This document shows, in pieces, positions 8,441 through 17,770 of a stretch of DNA of 64,000 bases. The notes under the pieces were generated by a model. That model was not told the DNA's origin and did not search any database. It saw nothing but the letters and a program-made list of their open reading frames with translations. Position 1 is the first letter of the stretch; every line of letters starts with the position of its first letter. Position numbers and translations under genes: made by a program. This DNA is from Leucobacter komagatae (GTDB lineage Bacteria > Actinomycetota > Actinomycetes > Actinomycetales > Microbacteriaceae): positions 62,001 through 126,000 of the forward strand of contig NZ_JXSQ01000005.1 in the NCBI RefSeq assembly GCF_000834055.1, in the 5' to 3' direction.

Positions 8441-10275
8441 CTACCGTGGTTCATCAAACGAAAGTGTCAACTCGATTACCCTTGCAGGGACATGGCGACT
8501 GTCCATTCCCTGCGCTATCGCGACAACTTCCTTGTCTGCAACTCCGACCCAGAGCCCCATCAGCAAGGGCACAAGCTCGCTGCCGAGTGTCGTCGACGCT
8601 GAGCGCACTTGGTCATAGACAACCGTCATCGTCGTTTGCTTTCTACGCCGAGCATCGAAGAGCCCGAGTAAATACTTCGCAGGGACGGATAGCACCTTGG
8701 GCGCGTGGTGGAGTTGCAGCAGCCAATAGGTGGCGGAGCTGTCAGCTTCCAGCAACTTCTCTAACTGACTCCGGTCGACTAGCCATTTGGGCGACTCTCG
8801 GATGTCTTCGCGATTCGCGGCTTGCTTGATCTGCACGAGATGCCCGGTCTGGAGTACTAGCCGTTTAGGAAGGTTGATTGTCAACGTGATACCCAGGTCG
8901 GCACCAAATTGTTGCTCATGCAGGTTTGAGTTGGTTGAGGTGACCTCGAGCAAGACAGGAGGCGACGTCGATGGCGCTACAGGAAGGGGAGCCGGGTCTC
9001 CAAATGCGGAAACTAGATTCCCCACGAGGTTGCCAGTGACCTCGGTTTCCTCTGAGAGCCCTCCGGTGACTAAACGCTTGACCGCAGTGTCTATTCGCGC
9101 CTCAAGGTTTGCTTCGAGTTCAACGTTGTCTAGCCACGTTCGTGCAGGAGCGGACACGCTCACGGGCACAGAAAAAAAGCCTATTGTCAATTTGCCACTT
9201 GTTTGACGTGCCTGAGGCGCTCACTTCTCCGGACCCAACAGCAACTAGCGCCCCATGCGCTTTGCGTCCGATCCTGGTGCCCGAATACTCCGCAGCGATG
9301 GCCCGCAGCTCGTCTTTGGCCTTGTCGAATCTATACGCCAATTCTGTGACGAGCTCATCGTGCCGTTCATCGTTGACGGCGAGAAACCAATAGATGGCCG
9401 CGGTCAACTCATCAGTATTCTCATGGTCGTCCACTAAGTCTCGCAGACTATTCCTGAGGGATGTCTGCTCCAGGTGATTCGAACGCCTGTCGAGCAGGTC
9501 CAAGGTGCATTCAACCAGAAAGACAGGGTTGCAAGCTTCAGCCTGGATCAAACCCGCTCGAGCTTCATCCCGAATTCCCTCGCTGGTGTTAGCGTAAGCC
9601 GCAACTATCGCAATCAAAGGCGAAATCCAATCTGGCCAACAGCTCGAAGCCAGAGACAAATCGGTATTACCGAAGAGGGGGCGCACGAGACCTGCTCCGC
9701 TCCATCTGACGACAGGCGCACCCGATTGTGAATCCGGTCGCAGCCGTTTGAGAAATCGCTGACGAACTTCGACTGGGGAAAACTTGGCGAGAAGGGGACG
9801 CAAATGACTAAGTTCTTCGGAAGCGAGCTTTCCAAAAAACGAATCCTGCGTTTGGCGCAAAACGTGACTGTTTACCGCCCCCCAATGTCTCGGGACCGGC
9901 GGCCACTCCCCATACGCATAATCTTCCATACGCGCACGGGTTGCCGCTTCATCATCACGGAACATGGCCTGCCACCCTGCGTACTCTTTTTTTTTGTTCG
10001 ACAGAGATGTGCTGCAAAAGCTCAGGGAGTTCAGCGCTATTCCGCGACTCGGCCGCTTTGCCGGCGTCGAGAACTCCCATGTGCCGTTCCTTCCACGGCG
10101 TGTAGGCGATTTCGTCCATTCGGGCTTCAAATTCCATTTGCCAAATTACCTCGTCATCGGGCGTATCAGCGTTCAGAAAATTTGAGCGTCGGAATTGAGC
10201 AATTCCCTCTTGGCTCAGGTTGATCGGTATCAAAAGCTCGGCATTCTCATCCGGCTCGTTGTCGCCAAGTCCCAT
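8441..10275 (-). pseudogene. Frameshifted gene with nuclease-like C-terminus
   Basis: Three minus-strand frames join into one protein if one base is removed from each of two homopolymers. Frame A starts at ATG 10275 (gagggg ribosome site) and reads MGLGDNEPDENAELLIP to ...VEQKK. A nine-T run (9987-9995) shifts into frame B (...KEYAGWQAMFRDDEA). A seven-A run (9172-9178) shifts into frame C (...SVPVSVSAPARTWLDNVELE) to the stop at 8441. After both corrections the length is exactly 611 codons. The C-terminal third contains GADLGITLTIN and LVQIKQA, an arrangement like the D...(E/Q)xK core of PD-(D/E)XK or DUF6615-type nucleases (inference). GC is visibly lower than in the flanks, suggesting transfer. 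It is either a decayed gene or two assembly errors. Confidence 0.65.
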
Positions 10276-10437
10276 ATGTTCGTTCGCCCCTCTTTGCGTC
10301 CGGCGCTGGTCGCTTCAAAGTAAGCAGCAGCTCATCTAGGCCATAGTGTGCCACAGAATTGGTCCAAACCGACCCAGCTGCCAAAGGAACTCGGGAGATA
10401 TCACCATCGAGGCACTCTGCCTAAGAGAGAAATGAAA

Positions 10438-10818
10438 GGAATGGGCCAGCTGTACGCCGGGTTCTGTCCCGTTGGCCGAAGCCAACTTAGACGGTTATCT
10501 CTCTCGGGGCACTGTTGCCAGTACCCTCTAGCAGCCCACCCGCAGACTCGGCGGGGCGCGTCATCGTCTGCTGTCTGGCCTTGCTCCGAACGAGGTTTAC
10601 CTGGCCGCCCGTGTTACCACGAACGCCGGTGGGCTCTTACCCCACCCTTTCAGCCTTACCGGCCACGGCGAACCACGGCAGGCGGTCTACTCTCTGTTGC
10701 ACTTTCTCGCGGGTTACCCCGGGTGGGCGTTACCCACCGTTCTCCCCTGCGGAGCCCGGACGTTCCTCGGCGCGATGTCGCAAGCGACACGCGACGCAAC
10801 CGTCCACCGGCCCATTCC
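10438..10818 (-). ncRNA. rnpB: RNase P RNA (type A)
   Basis: The catalytic RNA that matures tRNA 5' ends. Read on the minus strand, the ends form a perfect 10-bp P1 helix (ggaatgggcc at 10809-10818 read in reverse, and 10438-10447). The conserved core appears as gaggaacgtccgggctcc and as agagagtagaccgcc, with gggtaagg/tggtaac elements between. Length about 381 nt is right for bacterial type A RNA. Plus-strand reading frames here are artefacts. The adjacent 10276-10437 shows no gene. Confidence 0.95.
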
Positions 10819-10874
10819 GTGTTCTAGTCTAGCGCCGGAAGCCGGCGGGTGAGACCATAGCGCGGCGAGAAGGG

Positions 10875-11606
10875 CTACTGCTCTTCGATGACGCGGACGA
10901 GGATCGCGCCGGTCTCCGGGCAGAAGACGACCTCGTCGTGTGGTGTGTTCGTGATTGTGCTGAGGTCTGCGGGGCTGAGCGCCATGCCGCTTGCCTCTGA
11001 CACGTTCCCGCGGAGCTTCGCCGCTCCGATTCCCACCTGCGCTCGGGTCTTCTCGTAGAGCGCGAGCAGGTCGCCCTGCACCTCGGCGGAGAGGCCTGCG
11101 CGCTCTGTTTCGGCGGCGGCGCGGTCACGCGCGGTCTCCGCCTCGGCGTCGGCGATCCGCGCGTTAATCGCAGCGCGGCGTTCTTCGACACCGGCAAGCA
11201 CCTGCTCGGCCTCCGCGAACACGGCTTCGGCTGCCTCCGCAACCTCCATCGCTTCGAGCTGGCGCTCCTCGAGCTCATTCTTTCGCCGCCCGAGCGCATC
11301 TAGTTCGGACTGCAGCGCGACGGCTTCCTTGCTTGACGTGCTCACTGCGAGCATTTCGTGGTCACGCTTCTCACGCTGCTCAACGACCTCAACATCGGAT
11401 TCGATGCGTGAGAGTTCGAGCCTGCGCGCGTCGAGCTCGCGCTGCGCGTCCATGTAGGTGTTGCGCACGTCCTCGCGTTCCGCCTCGAGCGCCGTGAGTT
11501 CGGCGCGTTCTGGCAGCTGCTCGCTGCGCTTGCGCAGGCGCGCGAGCGTGTGGTCGAGCTGCTGGAGGTCGAGCAGCAGGAGCTGCTGGCGGGGTGTGGC
11601 CTTCAT
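10875..11606 (-). CDS. Coiled-coil protein with degenerate C-terminal zinc ribbon
   Basis: 243 residues. Residues 1-180 are almost continuous coiled coil (LLLLDLQQLDHTLARLRKR, ELDALGRRKNELEERQ). The end aligns with the C4 zinc-ribbon domain of CT398/YbjQ-like actinobacterial proteins (MALSPADLSTI...DEVVFCPETGAILVR). The usual four cysteines are reduced to one, because the first CxxC pair is NVSEASG and the second is FCPETG. Zinc binding is therefore probably lost. The gene overlaps nothing but is nine bases after the Nif3-family gene, a common pairing. The role is unknown. Confidence 0.85.
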   Translation of the reverse strand: MKATPRQQLLLLDLQQLDHTLARLRKRSEQLPERAELTALEAEREDVRNTYMDAQRELDARRLELSRIESDVEVVEQREKRDHEMLAVSTSSKEAVALQSELDALGRRKNELEERQLEAMEVAEAAEAVFAEAEQVLAGVEERRAAINARIADAEAETARDRAAAETERAGLSAEVQGDLLALYEKTRAQVGIGAAKLRGNVSEASGMALSPADLSTITNTPHDEVVFCPETGAILVRVIEEQ

Positions 11607-11615
11607 ACCCCCAGC

Positions 11616-12467
11616 TTACTCTGCGTCCGGCTGCCCTTCCGGGCGCGCCCCCACAGAAAAACTCCATGCGTCTGTGCGGATCCCGCTCACGCGGAACTCG
11701 ACGCCGGGCAACCGCTCGCTGAGCGCGGCCGCAGCGCCCTCCAGCCAGAGCGATTCGCTCGCCCAGTGGGCGACATCCACGAGCGCTGGGCCGCCCGACA
11801 CGGCCGATTGTTCGAGCGCCTCCTGCGCGGGGTGATGCCTGAGGTCAGAGGTGAGGTACACGTCAGCTGCGCGCACGGTGGGGTGGTCGAGCAGGCTGTC
11901 CCCTGCTCCCCCAAGCAATGCGACGGTCGCGATCTTCCGCAGAGGATCACCCGCGACCCGGACACCGCTCACCGTCGCCGGGAGTATCCCGACAACCCGC
12001 TCGGCGAAGTCGCGCAGGCTCACTGCTTCGGGGAGCGCACCCACACGGCCGATGCCGACCGCGCTGTCTTGCGCGAGCGGGACGATGGGCGTGGCGTCAA
12101 CGAGGCCGAGCCGCTTCGCGATGACGTCGGAGACGCCTCCGGCCGGCTGGTCCGCGTTCGTGTGCGCGGCGATGAGTGCGCAGTCCGCGCGGATGAGCGA
12201 GGCGAGGAGCGCCCCCTTGCCCGTGTCCTCGGCAACGGTGTGGATCCCGCGGAGCAGCAGCGGGTGGTGCGTGATGAGCGCGTCGGCATCCCACTCGACG
12301 GCCTCTTCGACGGTCGTGCGGACCGCGTCGACAGCGAGCAGTACGCGGCGCAGCTTGGCATCGTTGCGGCCGGAGACGAGGCCGACCCGATCCCACGATT
12401 CCGCGGTGTCGGTCGGCCACATCTCCTCGGTCGCGCGTGTGAGGTCTGCGAGCGTGAACGTAGTCAT
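11616..12467 (-). CDS. Nif3-like dinuclear metal centre protein
   Basis: 283 residues of the Nif3/YbgI/YqfO family, hexameric rings with a two-metal site. Metal-ligand motifs are present: DALITHHPLLLRG (HH pair), AAHTNADQPAGGVSD, and the late VDVAHWASESLWLEG. The SWDRVGLVSG opening is typical. Members have been proposed as GTP cyclohydrolase-like or regulatory proteins, but the substrate is not settled. It lies upstream of, and probably is cotranscribed with, the zinc-ribbon protein gene. Confidence 0.93.
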   Translation of the reverse strand: MTTFTLADLTRATEEMWPTDTAESWDRVGLVSGRNDAKLRRVLLAVDAVRTTVEEAVEWDADALITHHPLLLRGIHTVAEDTGKGALLASLIRADCALIAAHTNADQPAGGVSDVIAKRLGLVDATPIVPLAQDSAVGIGRVGALPEAVSLRDFAERVVGILPATVSGVRVAGDPLRKIATVALLGGAGDSLLDHPTVRAADVYLTSDLRHHPAQEALEQSAVSGGPALVDVAHWASESLWLEGAAAALSERLPGVEFRVSGIRTDAWSFSVGARPEGQPDAE

Positions 12468-12476
12468 GCTTCGAGG

Positions 12477-13136
12477 TTAGCGCCGGAGGAGCCGCCTCGA
12501 CACGAGGTTTCCGACGAGCTGAGCGAGCTGCACGAGCACGATGATGAGCAGCACGGCGGACCAGGTCACCCAGGGGTTGAACTGCCTGAAGCCGTACTTC
12601 AGCGCGAAGTCACCAAGGCCGCCAGCGCCGACGGCTCCCGCCATCGCTGACATGTCGACGACGGCGATGAACGCGAAGGTGTAGCCGAGCACGAGTGGGC
12701 CGAGCCCCTCTGGGATGAGCACGGTTGCGATGATCCGGAGCGGGCCAGCCCCCATCGCGCGCGCGGCCTCGATCTGCCCTGGCGGCACGGTGAGGAGGTT
12801 CTGTTCGACGAGCCGGGCGATGCCGAACGATGCCGCGAAGATCAGCGTGAAAATCAGCGCGGGATCGCCGATGCCGGTTCCTGTGATGACCCTAGCGAGG
12901 GGCATGAGCCCGACTACGAGGATGATGAACGGGATGGGCCGGAAGAAGTTCACGAGCACGTTGAGCACCCAGTAGGTCGGCTTGTTCTCGAGCAGGCCGC
13001 CCGCGCGGGTCGTCGTGAGTAGCACGCCCATGACGAGGCCGACGGCGCCGCCAATGAGCATCGCGAGGCCGACATACGTGAGGGTCTCCAGCGTGGCTTG
13101 GCCGAGCGCTGGGAGGAGTTCGATCAGGCGATCCAT
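12477..13136 (-). CDS. metI: Methionine ABC transporter permease MetI
   Basis: Inner-membrane permease of the D/L-methionine importer. 219 residues with about five membrane spans and the EAA-type loop (EAARAMGAGPLRIIATVLIPEGLGPL) that contacts MetN. The retained ARAMGA and IPEGL motifs mark the MetI family. Its ATG overlaps the metN stop (TAATG), so translation is coupled. Confidence 0.94.
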   Translation of the reverse strand: MDRLIELLPALGQATLETLTYVGLAMLIGGAVGLVMGVLLTTTRAGGLLENKPTYWVLNVLVNFFRPIPFIILVVGLMPLARVITGTGIGDPALIFTLIFAASFGIARLVEQNLLTVPPGQIEAARAMGAGPLRIIATVLIPEGLGPLVLGYTFAFIAVVDMSAMAGAVGAGGLGDFALKYGFRQFNPWVTWSAVLLIIVLVQLAQLVGNLVSRRLLRR

Positions 13137-14164
13137 TATGCGAGTACCTCCAACTCGGCGTGCTGGGCGAGGGCGGCGATCGCGTGCTCGACCTGCAGCC
13201 CCTCGCCGATGAGTTCGAGTGTGAGCTTGCCGAAGGACCGGCCACCGACCTCGGTGATGCCGCCGTGCACGATACTCACGCCGACACCGCGATCAGCGAG
13301 GGTCTGGAACACAACGGGCTGGTCCGCGCCGCCGTCACGGAAGGTGAGCGAGACGAGCTTGCCCCGGTGCTTCTCGCGGAGTTCGCGGAGGTGCTCGGCG
13401 TTTGGCTCGGTTGGCAGTGCGGTCGAGACGAAGCGGCGCGTCGTGTCGGCCTGCGGGTTCGAGAACACCTCGAAGACCTCGCCCTGTTCCACGGCGGTTC
13501 CGCGGTCCATGACGGTTACGCGCTGCGCGATCTCTCGCACGACATCCATCTCGTGGGTGATGAGCAGGATCGTGATGCCGAGCTCGCGGTTCACGCGGCT
13601 GAGGAGCTGCAGCACCTCGCGGGAGGTGTCTGGATCGAGCGCGCTGGTTGCCTCGTCTGCGAGGAGGAGCCCGGGGTTTGTAGCGAGCGCCCGCGCAATC
13701 CCGACGCGCTGCTTCTGCCCACCGGAGAGTTGTTCGATGTGGAATCCGGCGTGGTCTGAGAGCCCAACGAAGTCGAGCAGTTCTCGCACCCGGTTCTGCC
13801 GCTCGGCGCGCGGGACACCGGCGACGACGAGCGGATACTCAACGTTTTTGGCAACGGTTTTCGAGTGGAAGAGGTTGAACTGCTGGAATATCATGCCGAT
13901 GCGTGAACGCACGGCACGCAGCTGGGATTCCGAGTACCCGGTGATGTCTTCGCCGTCGATGATCACGCGCCCACTGGTGGCGCGTTCGAGGCCGTTGACG
14001 AGCCTGAGCAAGGTGCTCTTGCCCGCACCCGAGTAGCCGATGACGGCGTGGATTTCACCCGATGCGACCTCGAGGCTGACATCGTCAATGGCGATCGTTT
14101 CGGTGCCGGATCGGCCGCGCGCTGGGTAGCGCTTGCCGACCGAGTGGAGTTCAACGCGGGTCAT
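13136..14164 (-). CDS. metN: Methionine ABC transporter ATP-binding protein MetN
   Basis: ATPase of the methionine importer. 342 residues: Walker A GYSGAGKSTLL near residue 43, Q-loop, signature LSGGQKQRVGIARAL, Walker B LLLADEATSALD and H-loop ITHEMDVV. A C-terminal NIL (ACT-like) domain of about 90 residues, ending in a segment with IVHGGITEVGGRSFGKL, normally binds methionine and shuts transport off. It sits between metQ and metI on the minus strand. Confidence 0.96.
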   Translation of the reverse strand: MTRVELHSVGKRYPARGRSGTETIAIDDVSLEVASGEIHAVIGYSGAGKSTLLRLVNGLERATSGRVIIDGEDITGYSESQLRAVRSRIGMIFQQFNLFHSKTVAKNVEYPLVVAGVPRAERQNRVRELLDFVGLSDHAGFHIEQLSGGQKQRVGIARALATNPGLLLADEATSALDPDTSREVLQLLSRVNRELGITILLITHEMDVVREIAQRVTVMDRGTAVEQGEVFEVFSNPQADTTRRFVSTALPTEPNAEHLRELREKHRGKLVSLTFRDGGADQPVVFQTLADRGVGVSIVHGGITEVGGRSFGKLTLELIGEGLQVEHAIAALAQHAELEVLA

Positions 14165-14281
14165 GAGTTACGAGCTTACTTGCTAGTGGGGAGAGCGGTG
14201 GTGTGCGGCCTCGGCCGCCGAACGAACGAAGGTGATCTCTGGCGCGGAAGAACCGACGCCAGAGACACCTACGGGTGGGGG

Positions 14282-15190
14282 CTACTTGCCCGCGCGGTAG
14301 TCGTCCTCTGCCTGGGTGAGGATCTCTGCGAGCTCCGACTGCGGCAGCTTCACGAGCACAGCGCCGTCACCGACGTAGTCCTTGAGCGCGGCCTGGACCT
14401 TCTCGTTGGTCTGGTAGATCTCAACGAGCTTCAGGTAGGTCTCGTTGTCCTTGTCTTCCGCGCGCGCCGCGAAGATGTTCGTGTACGGCGCTACTGCAGG
14501 ATCCTCTGCGCTGTCCGAACCGAGGGAGTCTGCGAAGTCAAGGCCTGCGGGCTCAACGTAGTCGTTGTTGATGACACCAGCATCGACGTCGGGAAGCGAG
14601 GCCGGGATGAGTTCGGCACCAAGCTCGGTGACCTTCACACGTGACTTGTCGGCGATGACGTCTTCGACGCCCGAAGTCGGGCTTCCGCCGTCCTTGAGCT
14701 CGAGGAGGCCAAGCGACTGCAGCACGAGGAGCGCGCGAGCGCGGTTCGACTCGTCGTTCGGGATCGCGACGGTGCCACCCTCAGGGATGTCCTTGATGTC
14801 GTCGTACTTATCGGAGAAGACGTTGAGCGGGTAAACCACGGTCGAGCCGAGGGCTACGAGGTCGTCGTTCGCCTCTACATTGTGGTTCGCGAGGTAGATG
14901 ATGTGCTGGAACTGGTTCAGGTCGAGGTCGCCGGCCGAGAGTGCCGGGTTCGGCTGGGGGTAGTCGTTGAAGTCGACGATCTCGACCTCGATGCCTTCCT
15001 TCGCAGCCTCGTCGACGAAGACCTCCCAGTAGGGCTGCCCGCCGGGAACGACACCGATGCGCACGGGGCCTTCGCTCGTCTCGCCCTCGCTGTTCGCCGG
15101 CGCTTCCGATGCGCAGCCGGTGAGTGCAGTTGCCGCGATGGCGAGTGCCGCGATGGATGCGGCGATAACGCCGCGCTTCTTCAAAGACAT
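14282..15190 (-). CDS. metQ: Methionine-binding lipoprotein MetQ
   Basis: Substrate-binding lipoprotein of the methionine importer. The signal peptide starts MSLKKRGVIAASIAALAIAA and has lipobox LTGC, giving membrane anchoring at the cysteine near residue 26. Then follow VRIGVVPGGQPYWEVF, YPQPNPALSAGDLDLNQFQH and FVEPAGLDFADSL-type NLPA motifs. ATG 15190 is chosen because aagga lies upstream and the signal peptide has normal length; the frame is open to 15367. No SAM riboswitch was recognised in the 240-bp leader. It is transcribed toward metN, with 117 bp between. Confidence 0.93.
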   Translation of the reverse strand: MSLKKRGVIAASIAALAIAATALTGCASEAPANSEGETSEGPVRIGVVPGGQPYWEVFVDEAAKEGIEVEIVDFNDYPQPNPALSAGDLDLNQFQHIIYLANHNVEANDDLVALGSTVVYPLNVFSDKYDDIKDIPEGGTVAIPNDESNRARALLVLQSLGLLELKDGGSPTSGVEDVIADKSRVKVTELGAELIPASLPDVDAGVINNDYVEPAGLDFADSLGSDSAEDPAVAPYTNIFAARAEDKDNETYLKLVEIYQTNEKVQAALKDYVGDGAVLVKLPQSELAEILTQAEDDYRAGK

Positions 15191-15430
15191 GGGGTTCCTT
15201 TTCGTCATGTTTGCAACTGTTTGGTCAGGCTGGTGGCAGGAATCTTGCGCATTGGCACGAATCACTATGTGCCGCCCGTTACTAGACAATCCTGCGCCCA
15301 ACGAGCCAAATCCCCCAATCGGACCGTCACATTGCGTCACGCACATGGGATACTGAAAGCGAATCATTTAGCGAGTCGGGGGCGGATCACATCGGCGCCC
15401 TGAGCAAAGCGGAAGGAACCGTCGGTCCAC

Positions 15431-16870
15431 ATGAATCAGCCAACCACTGACCACCTCGAGGCCTGGAACACAAAGCAGGCACTGGCGGAACAGATGATTC
15501 CGCTCATCGGTCAGTTGTACCGCGATCACGACATCGTGATGTCCGTACACGGCCGCAGCCTCATCGGACGCTCCGCGATCGACATCATCCGCGCGCACGG
15601 CTACGCACGCAAGATCGACGACACCGAGCTGTCGCTCGCCGAGACCTCCGCCATCGTCGAGGCACTCACCGCGATCCAGCCAGGACCGGTCTCCCTCGAC
15701 CTAGCCCTGCTCGCCAACGACTTCCGCAATTCGGGCGCCACCGACCTCGAGAGCTACCTCCGCGACGAACTCGCTCCGGCGCTGAGCGCGCAGCCAGCGT
15801 CCGGCCGTGACGTCGTGCTCTACGGCTTTGGGCGCATCGGCCGCCTGCTCGCCCGCATCATGATCGAGCACGCTGGCAGCCAGAACGGCCTGAACCTTCG
15901 CGCGATCGTCGTCCGCAAGAACGGCGAGAAGGACCTCATCAAGCGGGCGAACCTGCTGCGCCGCGACTCGGTGCACGGTCCCTTCAACGGCATCATCAAG
16001 GTACTCGAGGACGAGAACGTCATTCTCGCCAACGGCGTACGCATCCAGGTCATCTACTCAAACGATCCCGCTGACGTTGACTACACGAGCTACGGCATCG
16101 AGGACGCGATCCTCGTCGACAACACGGGCCGCTGGCGCGATGCCGAGGGCCTTAGCCAGCACCTCGAGAACACCGGCATCTCACGCGTGGTGCTCACCGC
16201 ACCGGGCAAGGGCGATCTGCTCAACGTCGTCTACGGCGTGAACAACGACAAGATCACCGACGCTGACACGATTCTCTCCGCAGCCTCGTGCACGACCAAC
16301 GCGATCACACCCGTGCTCAAGGTCATGAACGACACATTCGGGGTGAAGCACGGCCACGTCGAAACCGTGCACTCGTACACCAACGATCAGAACCTCATCG
16401 ATAACTTCCACTCGGGCGACCGCCGCGGTCGTTCCGCTGCTCTGAACATGGTGCTCACCGAGACCGGCGCAGCAAAGGCCGTCGCCAAGGCGCTCCCCGA
16501 GTTCGAGGGCAAGCTCACCGGCAACGCGATTCGCGTTCCAACACCGAACGTGTCGATGGCCGTGCTCAACCTCCAGCTCGAGAAGGAGACCTCAGCCGAG
16601 GAACTCAACGCGCTCCTCGAGCAGGTCTCACTCACGGGACACCTGCGCACCCAGATCGACTTCGTCGAGTCGCCCGAGATCGTGTCGACAGACTTCGTCG
16701 GCTCGAACCGCGCTGGCATCGTTGACGGCCTCGCGACAATCGTCACGGGTTCGAGCGCAGTGCTGTACGTCTGGTACGACAACGAGTACGGTTACAGCTG
16801 CCAGGTGGTTCGCATCATCGAGCAGCTCGCAGGGGGCCATCCTCTGCAACTTCCCGAGCTCTCCAAGTAG
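15431..16870 (+). CDS. gap: Long-form glyceraldehyde-3-phosphate dehydrogenase (GapB-like)
   Basis: 479 residues, about 140 longer at the N-terminus than ordinary GAPDH. The extra helical domain (MNQPTTDHLEAWNTKQALAE...) is the hallmark of the second GAPDH of Corynebacterium (GapB/GapX), associated there with gluconeogenesis. The Rossmann motif is YGFGRIGRLLARI and the catalytic cysteine is in SAASCTTNAITPV. Also visible are HSYTNDQN and a WYDNEYGYSCQVV-type C-terminus. The aggaa ribosome site precedes ATG 15431. It is divergent from metQ and 40 bp upstream of the stress-protein gene. Confidence 0.92.
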   Translation: MNQPTTDHLEAWNTKQALAEQMIPLIGQLYRDHDIVMSVHGRSLIGRSAIDIIRAHGYARKIDDTELSLAETSAIVEALTAIQPGPVSLDLALLANDFRNSGATDLESYLRDELAPALSAQPASGRDVVLYGFGRIGRLLARIMIEHAGSQNGLNLRAIVVRKNGEKDLIKRANLLRRDSVHGPFNGIIKVLEDENVILANGVRIQVIYSNDPADVDYTSYGIEDAILVDNTGRWRDAEGLSQHLENTGISRVVLTAPGKGDLLNVVYGVNNDKITDADTILSAASCTTNAITPVLKVMNDTFGVKHGHVETVHSYTNDQNLIDNFHSGDRRGRSAALNMVLTETGAAKAVAKALPEFEGKLTGNAIRVPTPNVSMAVLNLQLEKETSAEELNALLEQVSLTGHLRTQIDFVESPEIVSTDFVGSNRAGIVDGLATIVTGSSAVLYVWYDNEYGYSCQVVRIIEQLAGGHPLQLPELSK

Positions 16871-16910
16871 CCTGAAGCAGTACACCCACCAGAACAGGAA
16901 GGAACTCGCC

Positions 16911-17762
16911 ATGTCTGAGAAATACCTCATCGGAGTTGACGGATCCGAGCGCAGCCGAGCGGCTCTCAAATGGGGCCTCAATCGCGCGGCTGATCGCGGA
17001 GCGGCTGTCGAACTCATCCACGTCGCTGACGATTCCTTCCTGTCTGAGAGTGTTGCGTTCCTCTCTGAAGCGCAGGCAGCCTCAGAGCAGATGCTCGCGC
17101 ACGAGATCGAGCGCGCAAGAACTGAGCTGGGCTTCACCGGCGAGATCACGGGCACCGCGGTCGTCGGTCACCCGATCGCTGAGGTCGAGGCGGCGTCGAA
17201 GCACGCCGACCTGCTCGTCCTCGGCGCGCACTCGGGCGGAAAGTTCGCTGGCTCCGTGTTCGGTACCCGAGCAGTGAAGGTCGCCGCTGTGGCGCACTGC
17301 CCCGTCGCGGTCATCCCGGCGGAGCAGGGATCCACCGGCTCCGGCGTCGTCGTCGGCGTCGACGGTTCTGACGCCTCGAAGCGTGCGATCGGGTTTGCCG
17401 CAGAGGAAGCTTCCTTCCGTGGCGTGCCACTCATCGCAGTGTACGCCTGGATGCCACCGCTCACCCCTGGCCTGGAATACCTGTGGAGCGAGGAGCTCGT
17501 TACCGCTCAGCAATCCGCGGCCGAGGAGTCCATCGCGATTGGCACTGCCGGCCTCGCTGAGCGCTACCCCGATCTCGAGGTGCGCCGCGAGATCGTGCAG
17601 GCTCCCCCCGTCACCGCACTCCTGCAGGTCGCCGAAACCGCCGAAATGGTTGTTGTCGGAAGCCGCGGGCGCGGCGGAATCTCCCGCCTCCTGCTCGGTT
17701 CGGTCAGCCACGGCGTGCTCAACTCGCTGCCGTGCACGACCGTCGTCACGCGCGCGGAGTAA
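16911..17762 (+). CDS. Tandem universal stress protein
   Basis: 283 residues with two UspA domains. Domain 1 starts YLIGVDGSERSRAALKWG and ends VLGAHSGG...VAHCPVAVIP. Domain 2 starts VVVGVDGSDASKRAIGFA and ends VVVGSRGRGGISRLLLGS...PCTTVV. Both carry G-x2-G-x9-G(S)-type ATP-binding loops, clearest in domain 2 (GSRGRGGISRLLLGSVS). Such proteins help survival under starvation or hypoxia in actinobacteria. The ATG at 16911 has an excellent aggaagga site; a longer upstream frame overlaps gap and is not used. Confidence 0.93.
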   Translation: MSEKYLIGVDGSERSRAALKWGLNRAADRGAAVELIHVADDSFLSESVAFLSEAQAASEQMLAHEIERARTELGFTGEITGTAVVGHPIAEVEAASKHADLLVLGAHSGGKFAGSVFGTRAVKVAAVAHCPVAVIPAEQGSTGSGVVVGVDGSDASKRAIGFAAEEASFRGVPLIAVYAWMPPLTPGLEYLWSEELVTAQQSAAEESIAIGTAGLAERYPDLEVRREIVQAPPVTALLQVAETAEMVVVGSRGRGGISRLLLGSVSHGVLNSLPCTTVVTRAE

Positions 17763-17770
17763 CCGCTGGA

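Noticed and set aside
10348-10832. Plus-strand frames of 100-160 codons at rnpB
   Set aside because: The sequence is RNase P RNA on the minus strand; frames here are chance.
15191-15430. SAM riboswitch upstream of metQ
   Set aside because: The leader was read on the minus strand and no SAM-I, SAM-II or SAM-IV core pattern was recognised.
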